Below are positions 1-8,410 of a stretch of DNA of 64,000 nucleotides, piece after piece. How positions within the stretch are numbered: the first letter of the stretch is position 1; each line of letters starts with the position of its first letter. The position numbers were made by a program, and so were the translations under genes. The stretch comes from Actinomycetota bacterium (lineage in GTDB: Bacteria; Actinomycetota; Acidimicrobiia; Acidimicrobiales; Ilumatobacteraceae), in the NCBI GenBank assembly GCA_009701715.1, contig WLJO01000001.1, positions 114,141-178,140 on the forward strand, in the 5' to 3' direction. The notes beneath the pieces were generated by a model that was given only the letters and a program-made list of their open reading frames with translations, was not told the origin of the DNA and ran no database searches.

Positions 1-2
1 AC

Positions 3-467
3 GCATCGCTGAAGCGCTGGGCGGGGCATCCCCTGTTCATCTACGCCGCAGTCTCGACGTGGGCGGCGCACTATGACCGGCGCGAGCCGCACTTCGCGCT
101 CGACTTCGGCGACGGGACCGGCGTGCCTGATGGCTACTTCACGATCGTGCTCAACACCAACCCGTACACGTACCTGGGCAACCACCCGCTCGACCTGTCT
201 CACAACGCCGCGCTCGACCGTGGCCTCGTGGCCATCACGTTCCGCACCATGAAGGTGGGCCCAATCCTGAGGTCCCTCGCCGGCGCGCTGCGTGGCGGCG
301 GTATCGAGCCATCGCAGTACGTGGACGAGCGCAGCGACCTGTCCCGTTTCGACGTTGTCGCCGGCAAGCCGTTCCCTTACCAGGTGGACGGGGACTACCT
401 CGGCGAGATGTCGCGACTGCGCTTCGAGCACTGTCCCGACGCAGTGCGTCTCTGTTTCCCCCTCTAG
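3..467 (+). CDS. Diacylglycerol/lipid kinase, C-terminal part (5' truncated by window edge)
   Basis: The frame is open from the first bases and ends at TAG 465-467, so only about 154 C-terminal residues are present. Sequence shows a basic segment (KRW.GHP) near the start, the stretch DGYFTIVLNTNPYTYLGN, and a terminal beta-rich part with FPYQVDGDYLGE. This is the usual end of DagK/YegS-type lipid kinases, which phosphorylate diacylglycerol or related lipids at the membrane for phospholipid turnover. The ATP-binding half lies outside the window. An internal GTG at 123 is not a likely start because homology-like sequence runs upstream of it. It converges on a glycerophosphodiesterase, another lipid-turnover enzyme. 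Confidence 0.8.
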   Translation, partial: ASLKRWAGHPLFIYAAVSTWAAHYDRREPHFALDFGDGTGVPDGYFTIVLNTNPYTYLGNHPLDLSHNAALDRGLVAITFRTMKVGPILRSLAGALRGGGIEPSQYVDERSDLSRFDVVAGKPFPYQVDGDYLGEMSRLRFEHCPDAVRLCFPL

Positions 468-480
468 CCCACTCGGGTCG

Positions 481-1164
481 CTAGAGGGTGCGCAGTGCCT
501 CGCGCGCAATGTCGGGCACGCTCGTGCAGATGCCGTCAACGCCCCAACCGGCGAGTCGTTTCATGGCCTCCGGGTCGTCACAGGTCCACACGTTCACCTC
601 GACCCCCTGATCGTGGCATTCGCGGATGAGGGCCTCGTCGACGTTCTCCCAGTACGGGTGCAACGCCCGGTGGCCAAAGCCACTCACGCTCAGCGCAGTG
701 CCCTCGGGCACCTCGACCGTGAGCCAGGCCGTGCTGATGGCCGGCGCGACCAGTCGGCAGCGGTTGATCGTTGCGAGACGGAACGAGGACAAAAGCCACC
801 GTTCGGGCTCGTTCCGGCGGTCCAGCGCAAGCACCACGAGTTCTGCAATGTGGTCCGTCGGGTCGAAGTCCGGTTCGTTCTCGTTATTTTTGATCTCGAT
901 GTTCACCCACATGCCCTCACAGGCGTCGAGTGCCTCGTCGAGGGTGGGGATGTAGTCCGGGAGCAGGCGAAACGGCGTGTCGGTAAGGGGACGACCGGTC
1001 TCGGCGATTCGGGCATCGTGGTGGACGACGAGCAGGGAGTCCGCTGTCTGGCGCACGTCCAGTTCCACCGCGTCAGCACCCAGTTGCCGGGCCGCAAGGA
1101 ATGCAGCAACGGTGTTCTCACGGTGAGCGCGTGACGCGCCGCGATGAGCGAGAACCTTCGTCAT
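481..1164 (-). CDS. Glycerophosphodiester phosphodiesterase (GDPD)
   Basis: Hydrolyses glycerophosphodiesters to glycerol-3-phosphate and an alcohol. The 227-residue protein is a compact single-domain GDPD. Visible catalytic features are HRGA at residues 7-10 followed by ENT, VELDVR (Glu34, Asp36) and VVHHD (His49), the metal-binding and acid-base set of the TIM-barrel family. ATG 1164 is chosen over an upstream in-frame ATG because a GGAGAAGG Shine-Dalgarno sequence sits just before it and HRGA should lie close to the N-terminus. No signal peptide, so probably cytoplasmic. Confidence 0.88.
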   Translation of the reverse strand: MTKVLAHRGASRAHRENTVAAFLAARQLGADAVELDVRQTADSLLVVHHDARIAETGRPLTDTPFRLLPDYIPTLDEALDACEGMWVNIEIKNNENEPDFDPTDHIAELVVLALDRRNEPERWLLSSFRLATINRCRLVAPAISTAWLTVEVPEGTALSVSGFGHRALHPYWENVDEALIRECHDQGVEVNVWTCDDPEAMKRLAGWGVDGICTSVPDIAREALRTL

Positions 1165-1329
1165 CGTGACCTTCTCCGCGCACATACCGTTGACATTGCC
1201 GAAAAACACCTCTTGATTCACGCTAGCCCACGCCGTATTTTTGTGAAGCCTGCAGCATGCAAGTATTCGTCTGTCTACTGAACGTGCTGCTCGTACTGGT
1301 CCCTCTTGAACACCCCGGAGCGCTATACC

Positions 1330-1716
1330 GTGACGATTCTTGCCTCGAGCCTCACCCTGGCCAATGCACAGTACGGGTGGCGTAGCTACGCCATCTGCCG
1401 CGACACGGACCCCGATCTGTTCTTCCCGGTGGGCACCACCGGTCAGGCGCTCGTGCAGATTGACCGTGCCAAGGAAGTTTGCGATCAGTGCACAGTGAAG
1501 GTGGACTGTCTGGAGTTTGCGCTTGAGACCAATCAGGACTCGGGAATCTGGGGCGGTACCTCCGAGGAGGAGCGCCGCAAACTGCGCCGCGAGTACGTTG
1601 CCATCCAGAAGCGGGGTATCGAGCCGACCATGGAGCTGCTCGGCTTCGAGCGTCCGGCCGTCGAACTCCGTGACCTCGAGGACTTCGAGGACTTCGAGGA
1701 CGAGGTAGCCGTCTAG
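1330..1716 (+). CDS. whiB1: WhiB-family iron-sulfur transcription factor, WhiB1-like
   Basis: Small actinobacterial regulator that binds a [4Fe-4S] cluster and partners the housekeeping sigma factor. Counting from an in-frame TTG at 1306, four cysteines lie at 31, 59, 62 and 68 (C..CxxCx5C), followed by the GIWGGTSEEERR turn that marks the family. The C-terminus is strongly acidic (repeated EDFED). GTG 1330 is preferred, with GGAG nine bases upstream. Its stop shares the tetranucleotide CTAG with the stop of the convergent pdtaS-like gene. In Mycobacterium tuberculosis whiB1 (Rv3219) also lies next to pdtaS (Rv3220c), so the neighbour supports the WhiB1 assignment. The start codon is the weakest point. 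Confidence 0.88.
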   Translation: MTILASSLTLANAQYGWRSYAICRDTDPDLFFPVGTTGQALVQIDRAKEVCDQCTVKVDCLEFALETNQDSGIWGGTSEEERRKLRREYVAIQKRGIEPTMELLGFERPAVELRDLEDFEDFEDEVAV

Positions 1717-3248
1717 AGCGGTTCGGAATCCTTGATCGGCACGGCGAGGTCCACCACCGTGCCGGTCCCCCGTGCGGGCGGAGCAATACCCGCCAGCTCG
1801 AAGTCCGCTGGCTCCCCCTGACGCATCGAGATCGTTCCGCCGAGCTCGGTCGTCACGAGTGTCTTGACGATCGTGAGCCCGAGACCGGTCGCCTTGTCGA
1901 GACGGAAGTCAACCGGCACACCCCGACCGTCGTCGATCACACGGATGCTCAGGGTGGATCCGTCGTTGCCGAGCAACACCTTGACCTGACCACCGGGGCT
2001 GCCAAGCGGGAACTCGTGATCAACTGCGTTCTGCAGCAGTTCGGTGAGCACGACAGACAGCGGTGTGGCGATCGTGGCGGGCAGCTTGCCCCCCTCGCCC
2101 TGCACCGTGAACCGCACCGGGCGATCGGGCGACTGGTAGCCCTCCTCGGCAAGGCGGAGGAGCGGACGGACGATCTCGATGAACGCCACGTCATCACCGG
2201 GCTCGCGAGACAGCGTCTCGTGGACGAGCGCAATTGTGCGGATGCGGCGCACGCTCTCGTTAACCGCCGCCTTCGCCTCATCCGACGACAGCCTGCGCGC
2301 CTGCAGCCGCAACAACGACGAGATCGTCTGGAGGTTGTTCTTCACGCGATGGTGGATCTCGCGGATCGTGGCGTCCTTGGACAGCAGCAGACGGTCGCGA
2401 CGGCGCAGTTCTGTCACGTCGCGCAGTAGGAGCACGCATCCCGTCACGCGTGCAGCAACCGGACTACCGGAAGGGTCCGCCTCGAGGATCGGGATGCAGT
2501 ACTCGAGCATGGTGACATCGGAGGACTGGTCCGACTCCTCGAGCACGGGCTCGTGACGCTCGAATGCCGAACGCACGGCGGCATCGTTGAAGCCGAGTTC
2601 GGCGAGGCTCAGGCCGATGACGTTTGCCGTGATCCCGACCCGGTGCAATGCCGACACGGCGTTGGGGGAGGCGAACTCCACCCGGGCCGACGCGTCGAGC
2701 ACGATGGCACCATCACCGACGCGGGGGGCAGCGGTGATCGGTCCCTGACGACCGGCAAACGGGAACAGCCCGGCGGAAATCATGGCGGCGAATCGGTCGA
2801 AGATCGACAGGTAGGTTCGTTCGAGGCGACCGGGCTGGCGACCCTTCTGCTCGGACCATTCCCGCGTGAGTACGCCAATGACACGACCACCGTGTCGAAC
2901 CGGGATCGTGGTCATGTGCGCGGTCTCAGACAGGCCTTCGACCGCAACGGTCCCCTCCACCGCCGTGCCCAACTCGTACGCCTGGCTCAGCAGCGGACGA
3001 TCCGCGTCCGTGGTCCACGAGCCCACCCAGTCCTTGATGTGCAGGGTCTGTGCCGTGGCGGGACGTACCTGATCCACGACAAGCCAGCGGGCCCCGCCCG
3101 GGCCGTCCGGTGCACGTACGTAGAGCAGCATGTCCGCGAAGCAGAAATCGGCAAGCATCCCCCACTCGGCAACGAGCCGTTGGAGGTGCCCCACCTCCTC
3201 CTTGGAGAGCACGGTGTTCTGGCGGGTCAGATCAGCGAGGGACGCCAC
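1713..3248 (-). CDS. pdtaS: Sensor histidine kinase PdtaS
   Basis: A 511-residue soluble kinase. The N-terminal GAF-like region is about residues 1-160, a PAS-like region about 175-280, then a HisKA_2 dimerisation domain with EIHHRVKNNLQT (phospho-acceptor His299 or His300) and a HATPase domain with LLQNAVDHEF, DDGRGVP and TGLGLTIV. In mycobacteria PdtaS phosphorylates PdtaR, an RNA-binding ANTAR antiterminator; no pdtaR is present in the window. No membrane segment is seen, consistent with cytosolic sensing. Start is GTG 3248; no good ribosome site is obvious. Confidence 0.9.
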   Translation of the reverse strand: MASLADLTRQNTVLSKEEVGHLQRLVAEWGMLADFCFADMLLYVRAPDGPGGARWLVVDQVRPATAQTLHIKDWVGSWTTDADRPLLSQAYELGTAVEGTVAVEGLSETAHMTTIPVRHGGRVIGVLTREWSEQKGRQPGRLERTYLSIFDRFAAMISAGLFPFAGRQGPITAAPRVGDGAIVLDASARVEFASPNAVSALHRVGITANVIGLSLAELGFNDAAVRSAFERHEPVLEESDQSSDVTMLEYCIPILEADPSGSPVAARVTGCVLLLRDVTELRRRDRLLLSKDATIREIHHRVKNNLQTISSLLRLQARRLSSDEAKAAVNESVRRIRTIALVHETLSREPGDDVAFIEIVRPLLRLAEEGYQSPDRPVRFTVQGEGGKLPATIATPLSVVLTELLQNAVDHEFPLGSPGGQVKVLLGNDGSTLSIRVIDDGRGVPVDFRLDKATGLGLTIVKTLVTTELGGTISMRQGEPADFELAGIAPPARGTGTVVDLAVPIKDSEPL

Positions 3249-3266
3249 ACCACAGAGTCTGGCCCA

Positions 3267-4451
3267 TCATGCCCGTCCCCAGGTGCTCATCCCGATCCGG
3301 GTGAGCGTGGCGAGGTCGTCGACCTCGTGCTCCATCCAAGGCACCGGCACCACGAGCGGGCACAGCGAAGCCAGTTCGGCCTGACGCTCCGTCTGGCGTG
3401 CCGCCACCACCCCGAAATCATGAAAGCGGGTGCCGACCTCGGCAAGCACGCGGCTCACGAGCGCCGCGGGGGCCCCGAGACCGCCGGACAGGGCTGCCCC
3501 GATTTCCCCAGAATCCTGAACGAGTCGGGCCGCCGCCTCACGTGCATCGAGGGAACAGAGAGCCGTCGGAAGGACCCGGTTGGCCACCACGGCGCCGAGC
3601 GGCAATTGCCGGCGCGTCAGTTCCCCGAGCAGATACCGCGCCTCGGTAACGGGAGCGGCTTCGAGCGTCGTCACCACGATGAACGTGGTGCGGACATCGG
3701 CGAGCATGGCTTCGGTCTCAGCGGCCCGGCGGACGAACCCGGTCTCCATCCTCTGGAAGAGCGTGAAGAACTCGGCGATGTCCTGGAGAAAGTTGTTGCC
3801 CAGGATCCGATCCGCAACTTGGTAGAAGGGCTTGCTCGCCACCGAGAGCAGACGCGAGCGCGACGGCACGGTGAGCCATCTGAGGAGGCGGCTCCCGAAG
3901 AACTCGGTCATCCGGGCAGGGGCGTCGAGAATGTCGAGCGCATGCCGCGACGGCGGGGTGTCAACGATGACGAGGTCGTAGCGACCCGATGCGTGGAGAT
4001 CGTGCAGCCGCTCCATCGCGATGTATTCGTGGCTGTGCACGAAGCGACTGGTGATGTTCTGGTAGAGCGGGTTCGCGAGGATCGCCTCGCGAGTGGTCGC
4101 GTCCGGTGCGTGGCGTGCGATCAGATCGTCCCAGGAGGCCTTCGTGTCCAGCATCGCCATCCAGAGCTCGCCCTGGGGCCGGTTCGGGAGCCGGGCCGGA
4201 TCCACCCGCACCTCGCTGTTGCCGACGCCGACACCCCCGAGGCCAAGAGCGTCCGCGAGGCGCCGGGCCGGGTCCACCGTGAGCACGAGAACCCGCCCGC
4301 CGAGCTCGGTTGCTGCCTGCAACCCGATCGCCGCAGCAGTAGTGGTCTTGCCCACCCCACCGCTGCCGCACACGAGCACCATCTCCTTCGAGGCGAGGAG
4401 AGCGTCGAGACCGGGCGTTGTCACCGGCTCCTGGCCTGCCCCTGCGGTCAC
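3267..4451 (-). CDS. ArsA/GET3-type ATPase, second of a pair
   Basis: A 394-residue P-loop ATPase with GSGGVGKTT at about residues 29-37, LTVDPARRLADAL (the DPA switch of ArsA/Get3 proteins) and VDTPPSRHALD. The start overlaps the stop of the upstream ATPase by ATGA, so the two are translationally coupled and probably form a heterodimer, as proposed for the adjacent mycobacterial pair Rv3679/Rv3680. Family members move anions or handle tail-anchored proteins, but no arsenic genes are near, so arsenite export is unlikely. The precise cargo is unknown. Confidence 0.85.
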   Translation of the reverse strand: MTAGAGQEPVTTPGLDALLASKEMVLVCGSGGVGKTTTAAAIGLQAATELGGRVLVLTVDPARRLADALGLGGVGVGNSEVRVDPARLPNRPQGELWMAMLDTKASWDDLIARHAPDATTREAILANPLYQNITSRFVHSHEYIAMERLHDLHASGRYDLVIVDTPPSRHALDILDAPARMTEFFGSRLLRWLTVPSRSRLLSVASKPFYQVADRILGNNFLQDIAEFFTLFQRMETGFVRRAAETEAMLADVRTTFIVVTTLEAAPVTEARYLLGELTRRQLPLGAVVANRVLPTALCSLDAREAAARLVQDSGEIGAALSGGLGAPAALVSRVLAEVGTRFHDFGVVAARQTERQAELASLCPLVVPVPWMEHEVDDLATLTRIGMSTWGRA

Positions 4452-5389
4452 AGCAGTTCCTCGCCCAGTGCGTCCGCGATGAGCTCGGCAGAACGGCGCC
4501 CCGTCGAGCGGCTGAACAGTTCGGGGACGTAGACGACGCCAGTCCCCTCCGGCAGTTCGTTTCGGAGGTGCTCGAGGTGTGCTGCGCCGCCACGACGCAT
4601 TGCTACGGCGAGACGGGCGCCGTCGAGCACCACGTCGACTCCGTTGCCAACCCTGGCACGCAGCGCGTCAACGATCTCGGGCTGCTGGAGCGCGTCGAAC
4701 ACTGCTTCCTCCGAGCGCCCGAACAGCTCCGGCAGGACGCGATTGGCGACGACCGCAGCAATATCGACGTTCGTCTCGTCACGGATGCGACCGACGAGGT
4801 CGAGGGTTTCGAGCACCGGCATCTCCTCGGGTGTGGTGACCAGCACCACGCCGGACCTCGAATGGTCCTCGAGAATGTCCTGCATCCACCGCGTCTGCTC
4901 CTTCACCGGACCCACCTTGATGAGTTCACCGATGGCATCGGGTGCCCTCAACTGCGCGATCACGTGACCGGTGGCAACACCGTCGACGATGACCATGTCG
5001 TAGTGACGTTCGCGTACCTCGTAGCACAGCTTTCCGAGCGAGAGAATCTCCCGGACCCCGGGAGCCGCATCCGCAACGAAGTCGAACGTCCGGGCGAGCA
5101 CACCGAGGCGACCGATCAGTGGGATCTTCAGGAACAGCCTCAGGTACTCGCGCAGCGAGTCCTCCGTGTTCATCGCCATCGCCCAGATGCCGGGCGATAC
5201 CTCGATCGGTTCGAACGGCAGCGGGCCGACGTCGAACGTGGCGGCGAGGGTGCCCTTGGCATCCATCTCACAGATCAGCACACGCTTGCCGAGCCTCGAC
5301 GCGAGCACCGCGAGTGCGGCAGAGACCGAGGTCTTGCCAGTGCCGCCCTTGCCCGTGACCACCACGAGCTGACGATCCAGCAGCGGCAC
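4448..5389 (-). CDS. ArsA/GET3-type ATPase, first of a pair
   Basis: A 313-residue protein with a deviant P-loop TGKGGTGKTS (residues 12-21), EMDAKGTLA in place of the usual DPA switch, and VDGVATGHV. These features match the shorter partner of the actinobacterial ArsA-like pair (Rv3679 type). GTG start at 5389, ending in a four-base overlap with the longer partner. A small DUF3107 gene lies 32 bp upstream on the same strand. Function in the cell is not established; assembly or sorting of membrane proteins and anion handling are both possible for the family. Confidence 0.85.
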   Translation of the reverse strand: MPLLDRQLVVVTGKGGTGKTSVSAALAVLASRLGKRVLICEMDAKGTLAATFDVGPLPFEPIEVSPGIWAMAMNTEDSLREYLRLFLKIPLIGRLGVLARTFDFVADAAPGVREILSLGKLCYEVRERHYDMVIVDGVATGHVIAQLRAPDAIGELIKVGPVKEQTRWMQDILEDHSRSGVVLVTTPEEMPVLETLDLVGRIRDETNVDIAAVVANRVLPELFGRSEEAVFDALQQPEIVDALRARVGNGVDVVLDGARLAVAMRRGGAAHLEHLRNELPEGTGVVYVPELFSRSTGRRSAELIADALGEELL

Positions 5390-5421
5390 CGTTCGGGTGC
5401 CCCCGGGACCGGGAGGAAGGT

Positions 5422-5652
5422 TCAGCTGCCGAACCCGATGCGCCGCTCGCCGTCGGGCGAGCCGATCTCGATGTAGGCGATCTTCGCCGACGGTATGGCG
5501 GTGAGCTTGCCGCGCTTGTCCTGGAGCCAGAGCGTGTCCTTGGCCCCGGAGAGCGCCGCGTCGATTGCCGCCCGCACCTGGTCCCGCTCGTCGTCGGGCA
5601 CCTCGATGCTGATCTCACGAGGGGCCTGGGTCACACCGATGCGCACGTCCAC
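5422..5652 (-). CDS. DUF3107 family protein (TB9.4-like)
   Basis: A 76-residue protein starting MDVRIGVTQAPREISIEV and ending with YIEIGSPDGERRIGFG, the pattern of actinobacterial DUF3107 (Rv3208A/TB9.4). The motif AAL.....LWL.D.RG....IP matches family members. Function is unknown. GTG 5652 follows TATCCT at 5664-5659 (minus strand) by 6 nt, so the message is probably leaderless; a GAGG in that gap could also serve as a weak ribosome site. It may be co-transcribed with the two ArsA-type ATPases. Confidence 0.87.
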   Translation of the reverse strand: MDVRIGVTQAPREISIEVPDDERDQVRAAIDAALSGAKDTLWLQDKRGKLTAIPSAKIAYIEIGSPDGERRIGFGS

Positions 5653-5658
5653 ACCTCA

Positions 5659-5664
5659 AGGATA
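5659..5664 (-). promoter_or_regulatory. -10 element (TATCCT) for DUF3107 gene
   Basis: TATCCT ends 6 nt before GTG 5652. Confidence 0.5.
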
Positions 5665-5710
5665 GGGCGGGCGCCGACGCGTTGTTGCCGCCCGATGCCG
5701 ACAGAACGGC

Positions 5711-6853
5711 TCAGTTCACCTTGAGCTGAGCGCTGAAGACCTTCTTCGGCTTGAGCTCCACGGCGATGCGCTCGGCGATCTCCCGGAACGCACGTGCCGG
5801 CTCGCTGTCGGGGTCCACTGCGGTGATCGGGCGGCCGTCGTCGCCGCCCTCGCGCAGGCGCGGCAGTAGCGGGATCTGGCCGAGCAGCGGTATGCCCAGT
5901 TCATCTGCGAGTTCCTGGCCGCCACCGGACCCGAAGATCTCGTAGCGCTTGCCGTCGTCACCGGTGAACCACGACATGTTCTCGATGATGCCCTTCACAG
6001 GGAGGTGCACCTTCTCGGCCATCGATGCCGACAACTTGGCAACCTTCTGGGCCGCTGCTTGCGGCGTCGTGACCACATACACCTCGCCCCGCGGCAGGTA
6101 CTGCGCCAGCGAAATAGCGATATCACCCGTACCGGGCGGCATGTCGATGAGCAGGAAGTCGGGCTCGTCCCAGAACACGTCGGTGAGGAACTGCTCGAGC
6201 GCCTTGTGCAGCATCGGCCCACGCCAGATGACTGCCTGCCCCTCGGGCACGAAGTAACCGATCGAAATGCAGCGAACGCCCCATGCCTCGGACGGGATGA
6301 GCATCTGGTCGATCGCCACGGGATCGTCGTTGGCCCCGAGCATCCGCGGAATGGAGTACCCGTAGATATCGGCATCCACGACGCCGACGCTGTAGCCGCT
6401 CTGTGCAAGCGCCACCGCAAGGTTCGTCGTGACGCTCGACTTGCCGACACCGCCCTTGCCCGACGCGATCAGCAGCGGCCGCGTCCGGGATCCCGGCTGG
6501 GCAAAGGGGATCACCCGGCCCTGGGCATGTCCTTGGGCGGGTTGTGAGCCAGCCGTTGATGCCGGGTCGCCCATCATCATCCGGCGGACGTTCTCGCGCT
6601 CGCCGTCGGTCATCACGGTGAAGTCGAGCGACACCGAGCGACCCTCGGCAAGCGGTTGCACGGCATCGGTGACCCGCTTCTGGATCTCGTTGCGCAACGG
6701 ACAGCCGGGCACAGTGAGGGCCACCTGGACCAGCACGGCCCCGGCATCGATCTGGATGGTGCGGACCATGCCGAGGTCCACGATGGAACGGCGGAGTTCG
6801 GGGTCCTCCACGGGCCGCAACGCGGCGATGATCTGATCCTGGGTGAGCGACAT
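5711..6853 (-). CDS. mrp: Mrp/ApbC-type iron-sulfur carrier ATPase
   Basis: A 380-residue scaffold/carrier that delivers Fe-S clusters to apoproteins. An N-terminal MIP18/DUF59 domain spans about residues 5-85 (VEDPELRRSIVDLGMV, TVPGCPLRN). The ATPase domain starts with ASGKGGVGKSS (about 130-140), then DADIYGYSIPRMLG and DMPPGTGD. The CxxC often found in the ATPase domain of this family was not seen, as in several actinobacterial Mrp proteins. ATG 6853 is chosen because GGAGAG lies directly upstream and the DUF59 domain begins here; the frame upstream is only an antisense extension. Divergent from a SufR-like regulator, which suggests Fe-S control. Confidence 0.9.
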   Translation of the reverse strand: MSLTQDQIIAALRPVEDPELRRSIVDLGMVRTIQIDAGAVLVQVALTVPGCPLRNEIQKRVTDAVQPLAEGRSVSLDFTVMTDGERENVRRMMMGDPASTAGSQPAQGHAQGRVIPFAQPGSRTRPLLIASGKGGVGKSSVTTNLAVALAQSGYSVGVVDADIYGYSIPRMLGANDDPVAIDQMLIPSEAWGVRCISIGYFVPEGQAVIWRGPMLHKALEQFLTDVFWDEPDFLLIDMPPGTGDIAISLAQYLPRGEVYVVTTPQAAAQKVAKLSASMAEKVHLPVKGIIENMSWFTGDDGKRYEIFGSGGGQELADELGIPLLGQIPLLPRLREGGDDGRPITAVDPDSEPARAFREIAERIAVELKPKKVFSAQLKVN

Positions 6854-6943
6854 GGACTCTCCGTGCGAGAAAGCGGGCGGGTTTGGCGAGAGATGGTCCG
6901 TCGATGTCGGGGGGTGACACCGAATTACCACTATCGCCATAGG

Positions 6944-6949
6944 TAGAAT
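6944..6949 (+). promoter_or_regulatory. -10 element (TAGAAT) of SufR-like gene
   Basis: TAGAAT ends 6 nt before GTG 6956; no Shine-Dalgarno fits in the gap. It lies in the 102-bp divergent region shared with mrp. Confidence 0.55.
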
Positions 6950-6955
6950 ATCGGC

Positions 6956-7675
6956 GTGGCGGCAAGCGCACCCACCCCTGCAACCTTCTCGGCAACCGTT
7001 TCGGCGATCACCTCGGCGTTCGGAGATCCGACGCGCCGTGCGATCTACCTGTATGCCCGGGGTAACGAGGGCGGCGCCACCGCCGCACAGGTGGCCGAGG
7101 AGTTCGGCCTGCACCCGAACGTGGCAAGACACCATCTCGACAAACTGGCCGCCGGTGGCTACCTCGGGGTTGCGGTGGAACGCAGTGTGGGCACGGGTGC
7201 CGGGCGGCCGTCCAAGCACTACCGGGCGGTCGGCGAGAAGGCCGAACTGCAGATGCCGGTGCGGACTGACGATCTCGTGCTCGAACTGCTCGGCAAGACC
7301 CTGGCTGCGCTCCCGCCCGACATGGCGGAACGACTCGCCGAGGAGGTTGGGGCCGACTACGGGCGGGCCATGGCAGCCGGCATGGTTGGTGCAGACTCCC
7401 AGCACGCTCAGCGATCGCTTCGCTCGGCGCTCCACTCGGTAGCCGACGCGCTGACCGCCCACGGCTTTGCCGCCCACACCGACAACCGCAACAACCAGTT
7501 GCGCATCGTGAACACGCACTGCCCGTTCGGCGACACCGCGATCGACCATCCGGTGATCTGTGCCGTGGACCGTGGCATGGTGCGCGGCATGCTCGGTGCC
7601 CTGTACGGGGACATCGACACCTCGCTCGAGTCATCCCGCCCGCAGGGCGACACGTTCTGCGTTACCAGGTTCTAG
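6956..7675 (+). CDS. SufR-like Fe-S cluster transcriptional regulator
   Basis: A 239-residue regulator with an N-terminal winged helix (FGDPTRRAIYLYA, VAEEFGLHPNVARHHLDKLAAGGYL, residues 20-70) and a GAGRPSKHY wing. The C-terminal half carries Cys189 in NTHCPFG, Cys202 in HPVICAVDRG and Cys235 in DTFCVTRF. This Cys pattern is typical of SufR-type repressors, in which an Fe-S cluster reports cluster status and controls suf operons. No suf genes lie here; the divergent neighbour is mrp, a plausible target. A general ArsR/DeoR-type role is the alternative. Confidence 0.78.
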   Translation: MAASAPTPATFSATVSAITSAFGDPTRRAIYLYARGNEGGATAAQVAEEFGLHPNVARHHLDKLAAGGYLGVAVERSVGTGAGRPSKHYRAVGEKAELQMPVRTDDLVLELLGKTLAALPPDMAERLAEEVGADYGRAMAAGMVGADSQHAQRSLRSALHSVADALTAHGFAAHTDNRNNQLRIVNTHCPFGDTAIDHPVICAVDRGMVRGMLGALYGDIDTSLESSRPQGDTFCVTRF

Positions 7676-7722
7676 TTCTGGCGCACTGCTCCGGATCTGC
7701 CCGACAGGTGGGCTCGCCACGG

Positions 7723-8334
7723 CTACTGGCCGGTGAAACGCTGCTCCCTGAACGGGTCGCCGTACATGTTGTACCCATTGCGCTCCCAGAATCCCGGGGC
7801 ATCGCCTTCGCACAGTTCGAGACCACGTACCCACTTCGCTGACTTCCAGAAGTACAGGTGGGGGATGACGATGCGCACGGGTCCACCGTGGATCGGCTCG
7901 ATCTCCTCGCCCTCGTAGGCGTACGCAACGATGGCGTTGTCGACGGTGATGTCCGTGAGCGGAACGTTGGTTGTGTAGCCAAACTCGGCGTGCTCCATCA
8001 CGTGGGTCGCCCCGGCCTGTACACCTGCCATCTCGAACAGGTCGCGAACAAGCACTCCGGTCCACTTCGTGTCGAACTTCGACCATTTGGTGACGCAGTG
8101 GATATCGAAGGTGAGATCGGCAGCCGGGAGTGCCCTGAGGTCGTCGAGGCCAAGGCGGACCGGGCTGTCGACGAGGCCGAAAATCGTGAGGTCCCACTCG
8201 CCCGGCCCGTACTCCGGGACGTCGCCCACGTGCAGTACGGGGAAGCGGTCGGTGAGGTACTGACCCGGCGGGAGTCGCGAGGGATCGAGGCCCTGATCGA
8301 CGAGTTCCTGGCGGTTGCGGTCGAAGAATCCCAT
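7723..8334 (-). CDS. Molybdopterin-dependent oxidoreductase, sulfite-oxidase fold
   Basis: A 203-residue single-domain protein of the sulfite oxidase/YedY catalytic family. Evidence is the pterin-ligating cysteine in DIHCVTKWS (Cys80), the segment W.GV.V..L.E.AGV, and the late GGPVRIVIPHLYFWKSAKWV. There is no Tat or Sec signal and no dimerisation domain, so it is likely a cytosolic reductase or oxidase of unknown substrate. No membrane subunit (MsrQ type) is adjacent. Transcribed alone; ATG 8334 is followed closely by the family's N-terminal motif. Confidence 0.85.
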   Translation of the reverse strand: MGFFDRNRQELVDQGLDPSRLPPGQYLTDRFPVLHVGDVPEYGPGEWDLTIFGLVDSPVRLGLDDLRALPAADLTFDIHCVTKWSKFDTKWTGVLVRDLFEMAGVQAGATHVMEHAEFGYTTNVPLTDITVDNAIVAYAYEGEEIEPIHGGPVRIVIPHLYFWKSAKWVRGLELCEGDAPGFWERNGYNMYGDPFREQRFTGQ

Positions 8335-8398
8335 GGAACATCAGTCTGCCGCACCGGGCAAACGATTCGCTCGCCGACGGGGCGCTGAGCCGCTCGGG

Positions 8399-8404
8399 TA
8401 CGGT
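8399..8404 (+). promoter_or_regulatory. -10 element (TACGGT) for DUF4328 gene
   Basis: TACGGT ends 6 nt before GTG 8411 and helps to choose that start. Confidence 0.5.
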
Positions 8405-8410
8405 GAGTCC

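Noticed and set aside
2553..4532. A 659-codon plus-strand frame across the pdtaS and ArsA-like genes
   Set aside because: It is an antisense shadow of the high-GC genes on the minus strand: no domain, odd composition rich in Arg/Pro/Gly, and both underlying minus-strand genes have clear motifs.
3267..5389. Arsenite efflux (ars) operon
   Set aside because: Two ArsA-like ATPases are present but no arsB, arsR or arsC, and the pair matches the Rv3679/Rv3680 type instead.
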